From a bacterium (GTDB lineage Bacteria; Planctomycetota; Planctomycetia; Gemmatales; Gemmataceae), in assembly GCA_017308215.1 (NCBI GenBank), contig JAFKFQ010000263.1:1-42360 (forward strand): a stretch of 42,360 nucleotides of DNA, read 5' to 3'. Shown here piece by piece: positions 32,946 through 39,841 of the stretch. Within the stretch, counting starts at the first letter, position 1; the number at the start of each line of letters is the position of its first letter. A model generated the notes under the pieces. It was given only the letters and a program-made list of their open reading frames with translations, was not told the origin of the DNA and searched no databases. A program made the position numbers and the translations under genes.

Positions 32946-34748
32946 TCACAGCCGCCCCAGTGCGCTCGTCGCCGCGGTGAGCAGCGCGTCGTCGTCGTTG
33001 GCGTCGAGCGCGGCGAGGTTCTGGTGCATCCGCCGGGCGGCCAGCGCCAGGAAGTACTTCCCCGCCTCCGGGTCGGCGTGCGGGTCGGCCGGCTTGCCGT
33101 TCCCCGCCGGGCCGGCGAGCAGGTGGTCGAGCCGGGCCAGCACGCACGCCGACACGTACAGGTCGATCGCCACGTCGGCGATGCGCTCGTGGACGAGTTG
33201 CGCCTGCGCGAACGTCGCCTCGTCCTTCAGCGAGAGGAAGACGTGCGGCAGCTTCAGCCCGAACTCGCGCGTCAGCTTCCCGACCTCTTCCGCGGCGGCC
33301 TTCAGCTCGGGTGACTTCACCGGCACCGACGGAGCGGAAGTGGTCAGCCACGGGACCGCCAGCCGGCCGACGACGCCGAGCGACGCGCCGAGGTTCCGCA
33401 GGCTCCACCGCCCGCCGAGCATGTCGTCGCGCAGCCCCTTGAGCATCATCCCCGGCCCGCGGCAGCCGACCACGGCGATGAACGCCTTCAGCACGTCGTT
33501 CGCCCCCTCGCCGATGGTGTTGATGCGGGCGTCGCGCATCCAGCGTTCGACCGGCTGGTCGCAGAAGTAGCCCTTCCCGCCGTACACCTGGAGCGTGTCG
33601 TTCACGATGGTCCACAAGTGCTCGGTGGCGAACACCTTGAGGATGGCCGTTTCGAGCATGTAGTCGGGCGAGCCCTTGTCGATGAACGCGGCGCACTCGG
33701 TCGTCGCCGCCTCCATCGCGAAGGTGTGCGCGGCGGCGAACGCGACCTTCTTGCGGACGAGTTGAAACTCGGCGAGCGGCTGCTGGAACTGGACGCGCGT
33801 CTTGGCGTGCACGGCCATCGCTTTGAGACAGACTTTCGCGTGCCCGGTGCAGGTGGCACCGAACGTGACGCGGCCGTAGTTGAGCACCGTGAGCGCCGCC
33901 TGGAGCCCGCGGCCGAGCTGGCCGAGCACGTTCTCCTTCGGCACGCGCATGTCGGTGAAACGGAGCTTCCCGGTCGCGGTGCCGCGGATGCCGCACTTCT
34001 CGGCGCGCGCCTCGACGACCTCGAAGCCGGGCATGTCGGGCGTGACGAGGAACGCCGTCACCTTCGTGGCGTTCGGGTCTTCGGGGGTCGGTGCCGCGGT
34101 GCGGGCCATGACCGTGAGGACGTGCGCGATGCCGCCGTTCGTGATGTAGTGCTTGACGCCGTTGAGGATGTAAGCCGACCCGTCGGACGTGGGCCGGGCG
34201 GTGGTGCGCACGCCGCCGGCGTCCGACCCGGCTTCCGGCTCGGTAAGTGCGAACGCGCACAGCTTCGACCCGTCGAACAGGCCGGGGAGCCACTTCGCCT
34301 GCTGCTCCTTTGTGCCGAACAGGACGAGCGCCCGGCAGCCGATGGAGTGGTGGGCGTTGACGAACACGGCGACGCTGGCGTCGTGCCCGCCGAGCACCTC
34401 CATCGTCTTGAGGTACTGCTGCTGGTTGAACCCGAGCCCGCCGTATTCCTTCGGAATCGTCAGGCGGTACACGTCGAGGTCGGCGAGCCCCTTCACGACG
34501 GCGTCGGGGATGCGCGCCTCGCGGTCGATCTTCGCCGCGTCGATGGCGAGCTGGGCGAAGTCGCGGACCTTCGCCGCCATCCCGTCGGCGGCGGCCTGCT
34601 TGTCGGGCGCGAGGGCGGGGTACGGGAAGAGGAGGTCGCCCTTGAACTGGCCGAAGAACAGCGCCTTGGCGAACCCGACGTCGGGGCCGGCGATGAGCTC
34701 CTCGACCTGCTTCCGCTGGTCGGCGATCTGGGCGGCGGTGAGCGCCAT
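32946..34748 (-). CDS. Acyl-CoA dehydrogenase, VLCAD/ACAD9-like
   Basis: A 600-residue flavoprotein, longer than ordinary acyl-CoA dehydrogenases (about 380-400) because of a C-terminal helical extension, as in the very-long-chain type. Seen: YGGLGFNQQQYLKTMEVLGG, FALTEPEAGSDAGGVRTTAR (FAD/substrate site), KHYITNGGIAHVLTVMA, GRGLQAALTVLNYGRVTFGA, QVYGGKGYFCDQPVERWMRD and NTIGEGANDVLKAF, where Glu is the presumed catalytic base. It oxidises the alpha-beta bond of acyl-CoA and passes electrons to electron-transfer flavoprotein. No other beta-oxidation gene is adjacent. The ATG at 34748 fits the family N-terminus. Upstream lies fhcB on the same strand, 95 bp away. Confidence 0.93.
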   Translation of the reverse strand: MALTAAQIADQRKQVEELIAGPDVGFAKALFFGQFKGDLLFPYPALAPDKQAAADGMAAKVRDFAQLAIDAAKIDREARIPDAVVKGLADLDVYRLTIPKEYGGLGFNQQQYLKTMEVLGGHDASVAVFVNAHHSIGCRALVLFGTKEQQAKWLPGLFDGSKLCAFALTEPEAGSDAGGVRTTARPTSDGSAYILNGVKHYITNGGIAHVLTVMARTAAPTPEDPNATKVTAFLVTPDMPGFEVVEARAEKCGIRGTATGKLRFTDMRVPKENVLGQLGRGLQAALTVLNYGRVTFGATCTGHAKVCLKAMAVHAKTRVQFQQPLAEFQLVRKKVAFAAAHTFAMEAATTECAAFIDKGSPDYMLETAILKVFATEHLWTIVNDTLQVYGGKGYFCDQPVERWMRDARINTIGEGANDVLKAFIAVVGCRGPGMMLKGLRDDMLGGRWSLRNLGASLGVVGRLAVPWLTTSAPSVPVKSPELKAAAEEVGKLTREFGLKLPHVFLSLKDEATFAQAQLVHERIADVAIDLYVSACVLARLDHLLAGPAGNGKPADPHADPEAGKYFLALAARRMHQNLAALDANDDDALLTAATSALGRL

Positions 34749-34843
34749 CGGGTCGGCCCTCGGACGAACGACGGGAGAGCGACGGAGGTGAGACGCTGTA
34801 TTCTACGCCGCCGCCGCGCGGGCCGGAAGCGGGGCGGCCCGAC

Positions 34844-36181
34844 CTACGGGAGGCCGCCCACGCGCCGCAGCAGCTCGTTCAGCACCTCGCCGTCGCTCGG
34901 GTAGTCGGTCGGCAGGATCACGCGCAGCGGGATCGGCACCTCGTCCATGCGGTACGCGGTGCCGGGGCGGTGGACGCCGTACACCGCCGTCGTGAACCGC
35001 ACCGCCGCCTTGAGGTCGGTTTCGGCGTCGGGCGCGTCGAGCAAGATCACCGGGATGCGGTCGAGGTGCGCCCGCGCCGCCGGCGGCAGGTCGGCGATCG
35101 TCTCCCCGCCGACCACCAGGCACAGGTCGACTTCGCCGCGGGCCAGCAGTTCGGGGCCGGTGAACTCGCCGGGGTTGTAGCGCGGGTAGCCGCGGGCGAG
35201 GTTGACGCCGAACGGATAGCCGGTCTGCCACGCCAGCACCGAGTCGGCCCCGGCCACGTCGCCGAACCGCCTCATCCGCCGGGCGTAGAACCGCGTGTGC
35301 TCGTTCAGGTCGGTGACGAGTTGCAGCAGCGCCTCGACGACGCGGTGCCCGAGCGGCTCGCGCGTGATGCCGCTCCCGAAGAAGACGATGCCGCAGCGGC
35401 ACGTCTTCATGCGGGAGGCCAGGTCTTCGAGACTGAGGGACTGAGGGACTGAGGGACTGAGGGACTGAGAAGGGGTTCCTGTCCCTGTGTCCCTGTGTCC
35501 CTGTGTCCCTGTGTCCCTGTGTCCCTCGGGGCCGAGCCGAACCAGCATCCGCAGCCGCCACAGTGCCTCCCAGTGGCAACCGGGTTCAACCTGGATGAAG
35601 CGGTCCGCGAGCTTCGCGGTTTCCGTCTCGCGCTCGTCCACCACGACGACGAAGCGGTCGCGCCGCCCGCCAGGGACAAACCGGCCGACCGGGTCCGCCG
35701 AGTAGCGTTCGAGGTGCCGCGGGTGCGTGACGACGGGATCGGAGCCCCAGAAGACCACGAGGTCGGCGCGGTTCTTCACCTCGCCGAGCGTGCTGGTCGA
35801 TTCACCGACCTGCTGGAGCGCCATGATCGACGGCGCGTGCCCGGTGCTGGCGGTGGTGTCGATGGTGGCGCCGAGCCGGTCGGCGAGCGCCGTCGCGGCG
35901 CGCTGCCCCTCGGTGGTGCTGCGCGACAGGCCGTAGATGAGCGGCGCCCGCGATGCGGCGAGCAGTTCGGCGGCGCGGGCGAACGCGGCGTCCGGCTCGG
36001 CGGGCGCACCGTCAACGAGCGTCGCCGGCGGGCGGTGCGTGTTCTGTGCGAGGTACCACGGCTCGGCGAGGCGGCACGCGCCCTCCGCGCGGACCACGCG
36101 GCCGGCGTCCACAGTGACGGCGAGGTCGTCGCACACGCACCCGCAGACGGTGCAGGCGACGTGGCGGATGGTGTCGGGCAT
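34844..36181 (-). CDS. fhcB: FhcB-like subunit of formyltransferase/hydrolase complex, interrupted in frame by 8-bp repeats
   Basis: A 445-residue protein of the FwdB/FmdB/FhcB group. The N-terminus DTIRHVACTVCGCVCDDLAV has the cysteines at 10, 13, 15 and 17 that hold an Fe-S cluster in archaeal FwdB. Other landmarks: LIYGLSRSTTEGQRAATALA, TTASTGHAPSIMALQQVGES (no catalytic Cys, as expected for bacterial FhcB), VVFWGSDPVVTHPRHLERYS, CGIVFFGSGITREPLGHRVV, LVVGGETIADLPPAARAHLD. The Fhc complex converts formyl-methanofuran-type and formyl-H4MPT C1 units, and planctomycetes are known to carry it. Between LVRLGPE and LEDLASRMKTC about 31 residues (GHRDTGTQGHRDTGT and on) come from two arrays of 8-bp units. 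The frame is open only with the present unit numbers. No other fhc or H4MPT gene lies in the window. Confidence 0.88.
   Translation of the reverse strand: MPDTIRHVACTVCGCVCDDLAVTVDAGRVVRAEGACRLAEPWYLAQNTHRPPATLVDGAPAEPDAAFARAAELLAASRAPLIYGLSRSTTEGQRAATALADRLGATIDTTASTGHAPSIMALQQVGESTSTLGEVKNRADLVVFWGSDPVVTHPRHLERYSADPVGRFVPGGRRDRFVVVVDERETETAKLADRFIQVEPGCHWEALWRLRMLVRLGPEGHRDTGTQGHRDTGTGTPSQSLSPSVPQSLSLEDLASRMKTCRCGIVFFGSGITREPLGHRVVEALLQLVTDLNEHTRFYARRMRRFGDVAGADSVLAWQTGYPFGVNLARGYPRYNPGEFTGPELLARGEVDLCLVVGGETIADLPPAARAHLDRIPVILLDAPDAETDLKAAVRFTTAVYGVHRPGTAYRMDEVPIPLRVILPTDYPSDGEVLNELLRRVGGLP
35431..35524. repeat. Two adjacent arrays of 8-bp tandem units inside fhcB
   Basis: Array 1 (35431-35470): GACTGAGG four times plus a GACTGAGA variant. 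Array 2 (35485-35524): CTGTGTCC five times, preceded by a partial CTGTCC at 35479. Eight is not a multiple of three, so one unit gained or lost shifts the fhcB frame. Confidence 0.95.
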
Positions 36182-36191
36182 GGTGGCTGTT

Positions 36192-36345
36192 GTAGGTCGG
36201 GTCGGGTCTGCGAGACCTGACGCCGGGACGCGAGTGGCGAATGCGGCATTGGGGGAACGAAGACACCGCGGGGTTTTCGTTCCTCGCTTGCCTCGGCACG
36301 CACCTGGGCCGCGGTGTCAAGTCTCGAAGAATCGACCCGACCTAC
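36192..36345. repeat. Nested inverted repeat with GTAGGTCGGGTCG ends
   Basis: Outer arms 36192-36204 and 36333-36345 are perfect 13-bp reverse complements. Inside, GACACCGCGG pairs with CCGCGGTGTC at 36309-36318. The right outer arm contains the stop codon of the small minus-strand gene at 36342. The region fills the gap before fhcB. Confidence 0.7.
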
Positions 36346-36599
36346 GATGACGGCGGCTGGAGCGCGAAATCCGCCCCGCGGTAGCCGCCGGGTTGCGATT
36401 CTGCGGTCATAACCGCCTGAACTGCCTGTTCCCAGCCGACCAGCTGGGTGGGGTCAGCACTCCCGCCGTCGGGCAGGAGTGACAGGCCGCCGAGCAGACC
36501 GCCGATCACGTCCGTCTCGTCGCGCTCGTAGTGCCGGCGCAGGAACTCGAACATCGCCAGGTACGCCTGTCGCGGTGTCAGCAATCGGCCCGCGTTCAT
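36342..36599 (-). CDS. Small soluble protein of unknown function, flanked by direct repeats
   Basis: An 85-residue protein from the ATG at 36599: MNAGRLLTPRQAYLAMFEFL, then an acidic helix (RRHYERDETDVIGGLLGGLS), LLPDGGSADPTQLVGWEQAV and a disordered tail. The pattern (helix, glycine-rich turn, SLLPDG, tryptophan helix) recalls small proteins I have seen near polymorphic toxin or immunity loci, but I cannot name the family and no toxin is adjacent. A 38-bp sequence overlapping its stop (36309-36346) recurs upstream of its start (36642-36679) with 34 of 38 matches, so the gene sits between direct repeats. It is otherwise a lone gene between fhcB and holB. Confidence 0.65.
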   Translation of the reverse strand: MNAGRLLTPRQAYLAMFEFLRRHYERDETDVIGGLLGGLSLLPDGGSADPTQLVGWEQAVQAVMTAESQPGGYRGADFALQPPSS

Positions 36600-36641
36600 G
36601 GTTCGGCTCCAGCGTTCGGCGCCTCGCCGTAAGCTCCTGCG

Positions 36642-36679
36642 CTGCGGTGTCATGTCTCGAAGATTCGATCCGACCTACG
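36642..36679. repeat. 38-bp direct repeat, upstream copy
   Basis: It matches 36309-36346 at 34 of 38 positions in the same orientation, flanking the small gene at 36342-36599. It lies 17 bp beyond the holB stop and ends with the CGACCTACG motif found in other repeats of this window. Confidence 0.8.
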
Positions 36680-36695
36680 AAGCCCGAACCGGGCG

Positions 36696-37706
36696 TCACG
36701 CGGCGCGGCGGGTGAACTGTTCCAGCACCGACTCCACCACGAGGATCAGCTGCACCCGGCGGGCGACGTGCGCGTCGGCCTCGACGCAGCGGTCGGCGAG
36801 CTCCAGCAGGCGGTCCGGGCCGAGGCGGTCGGCGAACGCGCGCAGCCGCGCCGACTCGTCCGGGTCGAGGTCGGGCACGTCGGCGCCGAGGCTGAGGCGC
36901 AGGGCGTTCCGCACCGCGTCCACCAAGAACCCGACCGCCAGCGACACGCGCAGACGTTGGGCGGCGGTGTCCTTGCCGGCGTCCTCGTAGAAGCGCTGCC
37001 ACGCCTCCGCCAGCGCTCCGAAGTTCGGCCGCGGCGCCGTCACACCGGTTACCAGCGTCGTCCGCAGCTCCCACACCGTGGGGTCGGCCAGCGCGAGCGC
37101 CCGTCCGGCGCTGCCGCCGCCGAGTCGCACCAGCCGGTCGAGCTGGTCGGCGGCGACGCCCTCGGCTTCGAGCACGGCGCGCAGGTCGTCCGCGCCGAGC
37201 GGCGCGAAGCGGACCACCTGGCAGCGCGACAGGATCGTCGGGAGCTGTCGGTCGAATTCGGTGGCGAGAAGCAGGAGGAGCGAGCCGGGGGCAGGTTCTT
37301 CGAGTGTCTTGAGGAAGCTGTTCGCCGACTCCTCGTTGACGTCGTCGGCGTCGAGGACGATGCCGACCTTCCGCCGCCCGCGCGCCGGTTTGAGCGCCAT
37401 CTTCGTGCAGAAGGTGCGCATCTCCTCGACGGGGAGTTCGTGCTTCCCCTCGGGCGTGGCGAGTGTGAGCACGTCCGGGTGCGTGCCGGCTTCGACCTGC
37501 GCACACGCCGGGCAGTGGTCGCAGGCGGTCAGCGGCGCGGGCGGCTTCTCGCAGAGCAGCGCCTTGGCGAGCTCGGTGGCGAACAGGCGCTTGCCCACGC
37601 CGTCCGGCCCGACGAGCAGGTACGCCTGCCCGAACCGCCCGCGGTCGGCCGCGGCGCGGAAGGCGGCGAGGGCGGTCGATTGCCCGCGGACGCGGTCCCA
37701 GGACAT
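36696..37706 (-). CDS. holB: DNA polymerase III subunit delta prime
   Basis: A 336-residue clamp-loader subunit. N-terminus MSWDRVRGQSTALAAFRAAA, then Walker A in LLVGPDGVGKRLFATELAKA, a zinc module in TACDHCPACAQVEAGTHPDV, GIVLDADDVNEESANSFLKT with LEEPAPGSLLLLLATEFDR, and the SRC motif in ILSRCQVVRFAPL that reaches to the ATP site of its neighbour. The C-terminal helical collar domain follows. Delta prime, with gamma/tau and delta, opens the sliding clamp on DNA. It follows tmk on the same strand, a common bacterial pairing. A 222-bp repeat-rich gap lies between them, so cotranscription must pass through a large palindrome. Confidence 0.95.
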   Translation of the reverse strand: MSWDRVRGQSTALAAFRAAADRGRFGQAYLLVGPDGVGKRLFATELAKALLCEKPPAPLTACDHCPACAQVEAGTHPDVLTLATPEGKHELPVEEMRTFCTKMALKPARGRRKVGIVLDADDVNEESANSFLKTLEEPAPGSLLLLLATEFDRQLPTILSRCQVVRFAPLGADDLRAVLEAEGVAADQLDRLVRLGGGSAGRALALADPTVWELRTTLVTGVTAPRPNFGALAEAWQRFYEDAGKDTAAQRLRVSLAVGFLVDAVRNALRLSLGADVPDLDPDESARLRAFADRLGPDRLLELADRCVEADAHVARRVQLILVVESVLEQFTRRAA

Positions 37707-37780
37707 CCGTGTTCTCCCGTAGGTCGGGCCGAGTCCGCGTGGGGGCGCCGGGGGTTTGGAGCCCGGAGGGCGCCTTGGCT

Positions 37781-37933
37781 AGTCCGGGGTGGCAACCCCG
37801 GGCGGCGTCCGCGGTGTCATGGTGGCGTTGCCCCGCCGCACCGCCATGACCACCACGGACACCGCGGGCGTGGCTCCCCGGGGCGTCACTCCCACGAACT
37901 CCGCGGCACGCCGCCCGGGGTTGCCACCCTACT
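37781..37933. repeat. Family B palindromic element, paired copy (153 bp)
   Basis: Outer arms 37781-37814 and 37901-37933 are near-perfect reverse complements (core GGTGGCAACCCCGGGCGGCG). Between them a second pair (GTGTCATGGTGGCG and CGCCATGACCACCAC) nests. The right arm contains the tmk stop codon (37929-37931). It fills the tmk-holB gap. Confidence 0.8.
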
Positions 37934-38570
37934 CCGACACGCTCCACCCGAAGTCCGTCAGCAACCGCGCGACCTTCGCCCGCACCGCCTGCTGCACCGT
38001 TGCCGGGTCGGGCGTCGCGTCGATGATCTGGCACGGGCCGGGGCGCATCCCCGCTTCGTAGAGGAAGCCGCGGCGGACCGCCTCCTGGTACTCGCGGTCG
38101 CGTTCTTCGAGGCGGTCGGCGGCGCGGGTGCGGCGCGACAGCGCCACGTCCAAGTCGGCGTCGAAGACGAGCGTCAGGTCGGGGTCGAGCCCGCCGGCGG
38201 CGACGCGGCCGACCGCCCACAGTTCCTTCGGGTCCATCCCGCCGGCGTGCCCCTGGTAGACGACGTTCGCCAGCGTGAACCGGTCCGAGACGACGACCTC
38301 GCCGTGGTCGAGCGCCGGGCGGATGATCTCCTCGACCAGCTGCGCCCGCGACGACAGGAACAGGAACGCCTCCGCCCGCAGGGCGATACGGTGGTCGCGA
38401 CCGAACAGGACGAGCTGACGCACCTGCTGCCCGAGTGCGGTCCCGCCGGGGTCGGTGCAGGCGACGACGGGGATCTTTTGCGCCGCGAGCCAGTCCACGA
38501 GCATGGCGTGCTGCGTGGACTTGCCCGTCCCGTCCGGGCCGTCGAGCGAGATGAACGCGGGTCGAGCCAT
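37929..38570 (-). CDS. tmk: Thymidylate kinase
   Basis: A 213-residue cytoplasmic enzyme that phosphorylates dTMP to dTDP. P-loop in FISLDGPDGTGKSTQHAMLV, the TDPGGTALGQQVRQLVL strand, LFLSSRAQLVEEIIRPAL, the DR(F) motif in VVVSDRFTLANVVYQGHAGG, the nucleotide aspartate in LVFDADLDVALSRR and the lid in RAADRLEERDREYQEAVRRG. The ATG at 38570 precedes the P-loop at the usual distance. Its TAG stop lies inside the right arm of the family B palindrome, and a family A copy lies 14 bp upstream of its start. Confidence 0.96.
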   Translation of the reverse strand: MARPAFISLDGPDGTGKSTQHAMLVDWLAAQKIPVVACTDPGGTALGQQVRQLVLFGRDHRIALRAEAFLFLSSRAQLVEEIIRPALDHGEVVVSDRFTLANVVYQGHAGGMDPKELWAVGRVAAGGLDPDLTLVFDADLDVALSRRTRAADRLEERDREYQEAVRRGFLYEAGMRPGPCQIIDATPDPATVQQAVRAKVARLLTDFGWSVSE

Positions 38571-38583
38571 GAGCGCCGTCCGG

Positions 38584-38610
38584 GCGAACGGCCGGCGTCA
38601 GCCGGCTGGT
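38584..38610. repeat. Dispersed repeat, family A copy
   Basis: A 27-bp copy of the GGCCGGCGTGAGCCGGCTGG element with one change (GTCAGCC for GTGAGCC), 14 bp upstream of the tmk start. Confidence 0.7.
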
Positions 38611-38629
38611 AATGGAGCGCACGGAGTTT

Positions 38630-38705
38630 AGACGGGATAACCGGATGTACGGGATGACCGAGCCCTGGCTTGGGTTGCGATCCTGTTCATCCTGCTATCC
38701 TGTCT
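38630..38705. repeat. Decayed inverted repeat of the GACAGGAT family
   Basis: Arms 38630-38655 and 38680-38705 are 26 bp each with five mismatches, related to the perfect repeat at 19693-19778. The right arm carries the first two bases of the lipoyl-like gene's stop codon (38704-38706 on the minus strand). Confidence 0.7.
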
Positions 38706-38949
38706 ATTCTCCGGCTTCGGCTTCGATCTCGCCGATCATCTGTCCGGCAACCAGCGGGTCGTTCGCCAACACCGCCTGACTCGCCAGCACGCCGTCGGCC
38801 GGCGCGGGTACGTCCACCGTCGCGCCGGGGATGAGCACCTCGGCGACGCGGTCGCCGGCGAACACCCGGTCGCCGACGCGGGCGTACCACAGGCTCAGCA
38901 CCGCCCGCGCGACGCCGAGGTCAGGGAGCGTGATCGGCGTGCGCCGCAT
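38704..38949 (-). CDS. Lipoyl/biotinyl-domain protein lacking the modified lysine
   Basis: An 81-residue stand-alone lipoyl-fold domain: ITLPDLGVARAVLSLWYARV, GDRVFAGDRVAEVLIPGATV, DVPAPADGVLASQAVL and the closing GQMIGEIEAEAGE. In E2 lipoyl domains the hairpin reads ETDKAT with lipoyl-lysine; in the aligned place this protein has LIPGAT, with glycine instead of lysine. So it has the fold but cannot be lipoylated or biotinylated at the usual site. It overlaps the end of lipA by 29 bp and lies third in lipB-lipA-this gene, so it is surely cotranscribed with lipoate synthesis. It may bind a lipoyl enzyme as a decoy or regulator, or use another attachment (inference). Confidence 0.82.
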   Translation of the reverse strand: MRRTPITLPDLGVARAVLSLWYARVGDRVFAGDRVAEVLIPGATVDVPAPADGVLASQAVLANDPLVAGQMIGEIEAEAGE

Positions 38950-39841
38950 GGCCCGGCACCATCTCGTCGGCGTGATAGCTCGACCGCACGAACGGTCCCG
39001 CCACCACCTGCGAAAAGCCCAACAGCCGCGCCCGCACGGCGAGCGCGTCGAACTCCTCGGGCGGGACGTAGCGGGCCACCGGGATGCTGTGCTTGTACGT
39101 CGGCGCGAGGTACTGGCCGAGCGTCACCACGTCGCAGCAGATCGCCCGCAGGTCGGCGAGCACGTCGAACAATTCGTCGATCGTCTCGCCGACGCCGAGC
39201 ATCAGCCCGGCCTTCGTGACCATCGTCGGGGCGGTGCGCTTCACCCGGTCGAGCAGGTCGAGGCTGCGGCGGTACTCGGCCCGGCCGCGGGCGACGCGGT
39301 ACAGCCGCGGCACCGTCTCGATGTTGTGGTTGAACACTTCCGGGCCGCTTGCGACCACCGCGTCGATCGCCGCCGGGTCGCCGTTGAAGTCCGGCGTCAG
39401 CACCTCGACCGCGGCCGTCGGCATCCGGCGCTTCACGGCGCGAACGCACTCGGCGAAGTGATTCGCGCCGCCGTCCGGTAGGTCGTCGCGCGTCACCGAC
39501 GTAATGACGACGTGCTTCAACCCCAACCGGACGGCCGCTTCCGCGAGGCGCTCGGGCTCGTCGTGCTCCACGTGCAGCGGCTCGCCCTTCGGGACCGAGC
39601 AGAAGCCGCACGGCCGCGTGCAGATGTTGCCGAGCACCATGAACGTCGCCGTGCGCCGGCTCCAGCACTCGGGCCGGTTCGGGCACTTGGCGTTCTCGCA
39701 GACCGTCTCCAGACGCAGGTCGTCCAGGAGCGTCCGCGTGAAGGCGTTGCCGTTCCCCTTCGGGAGCGGGCGCTTCAGCCACGCCGGGAGGCGGCCGGTC
39801 GCGGCGGGCGGCGGCTTATCGAGTAGCGGAAGCGCTCGCAT
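38921..39841 (-). CDS. lipA: Lipoyl synthase
   Basis: A 306-residue radical SAM enzyme that inserts two sulfurs into octanoyl groups on lipoyl domains. The auxiliary cluster motif is CENAKCPNRPECW (C-x4-C-x5-C); the radical SAM motif is CTRPCGFCSV (C-x3-C-x2-C). Further landmarks: LKHVVITSVTRDDLPDGGAN, EVLTPDFNGDPAAIDAV, FNHNIETVPRLY, KAGLMLGVGETIDEL, and the C-terminal FVRSSYHADEM that ligates the auxiliary cluster through serine. The ATG at 39841 is chosen because it precedes the conserved LPAWLKRPLPKGNG; it overlaps the lipB end by 26 bp. Its own end overlaps the lipoyl-like gene by 29 bp. Confidence 0.96.
   Translation of the reverse strand: MRALPLLDKPPPAATGRLPAWLKRPLPKGNGNAFTRTLLDDLRLETVCENAKCPNRPECWSRRTATFMVLGNICTRPCGFCSVPKGEPLHVEHDEPERLAEAAVRLGLKHVVITSVTRDDLPDGGANHFAECVRAVKRRMPTAAVEVLTPDFNGDPAAIDAVVASGPEVFNHNIETVPRLYRVARGRAEYRRSLDLLDRVKRTAPTMVTKAGLMLGVGETIDELFDVLADLRAICCDVVTLGQYLAPTYKHSIPVARYVPPEEFDALAVRARLLGFSQVVAGPFVRSSYHADEMVPGHAAHADHAP

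Noticed and set aside
35485..35524. CRISPR-like array
   Set aside because: The units are only 8 bp, contiguous and without spacers, so this is a simple tandem repeat.
34803..35579. An alternative minus-strand gene containing the repeat-encoded HRDTGTQGHRD peptide
   Set aside because: The repeat is open in several frames. Outside it this frame is Arg/Pro-rich antisense-like sequence, while the fhcB frame holds the conserved motifs.
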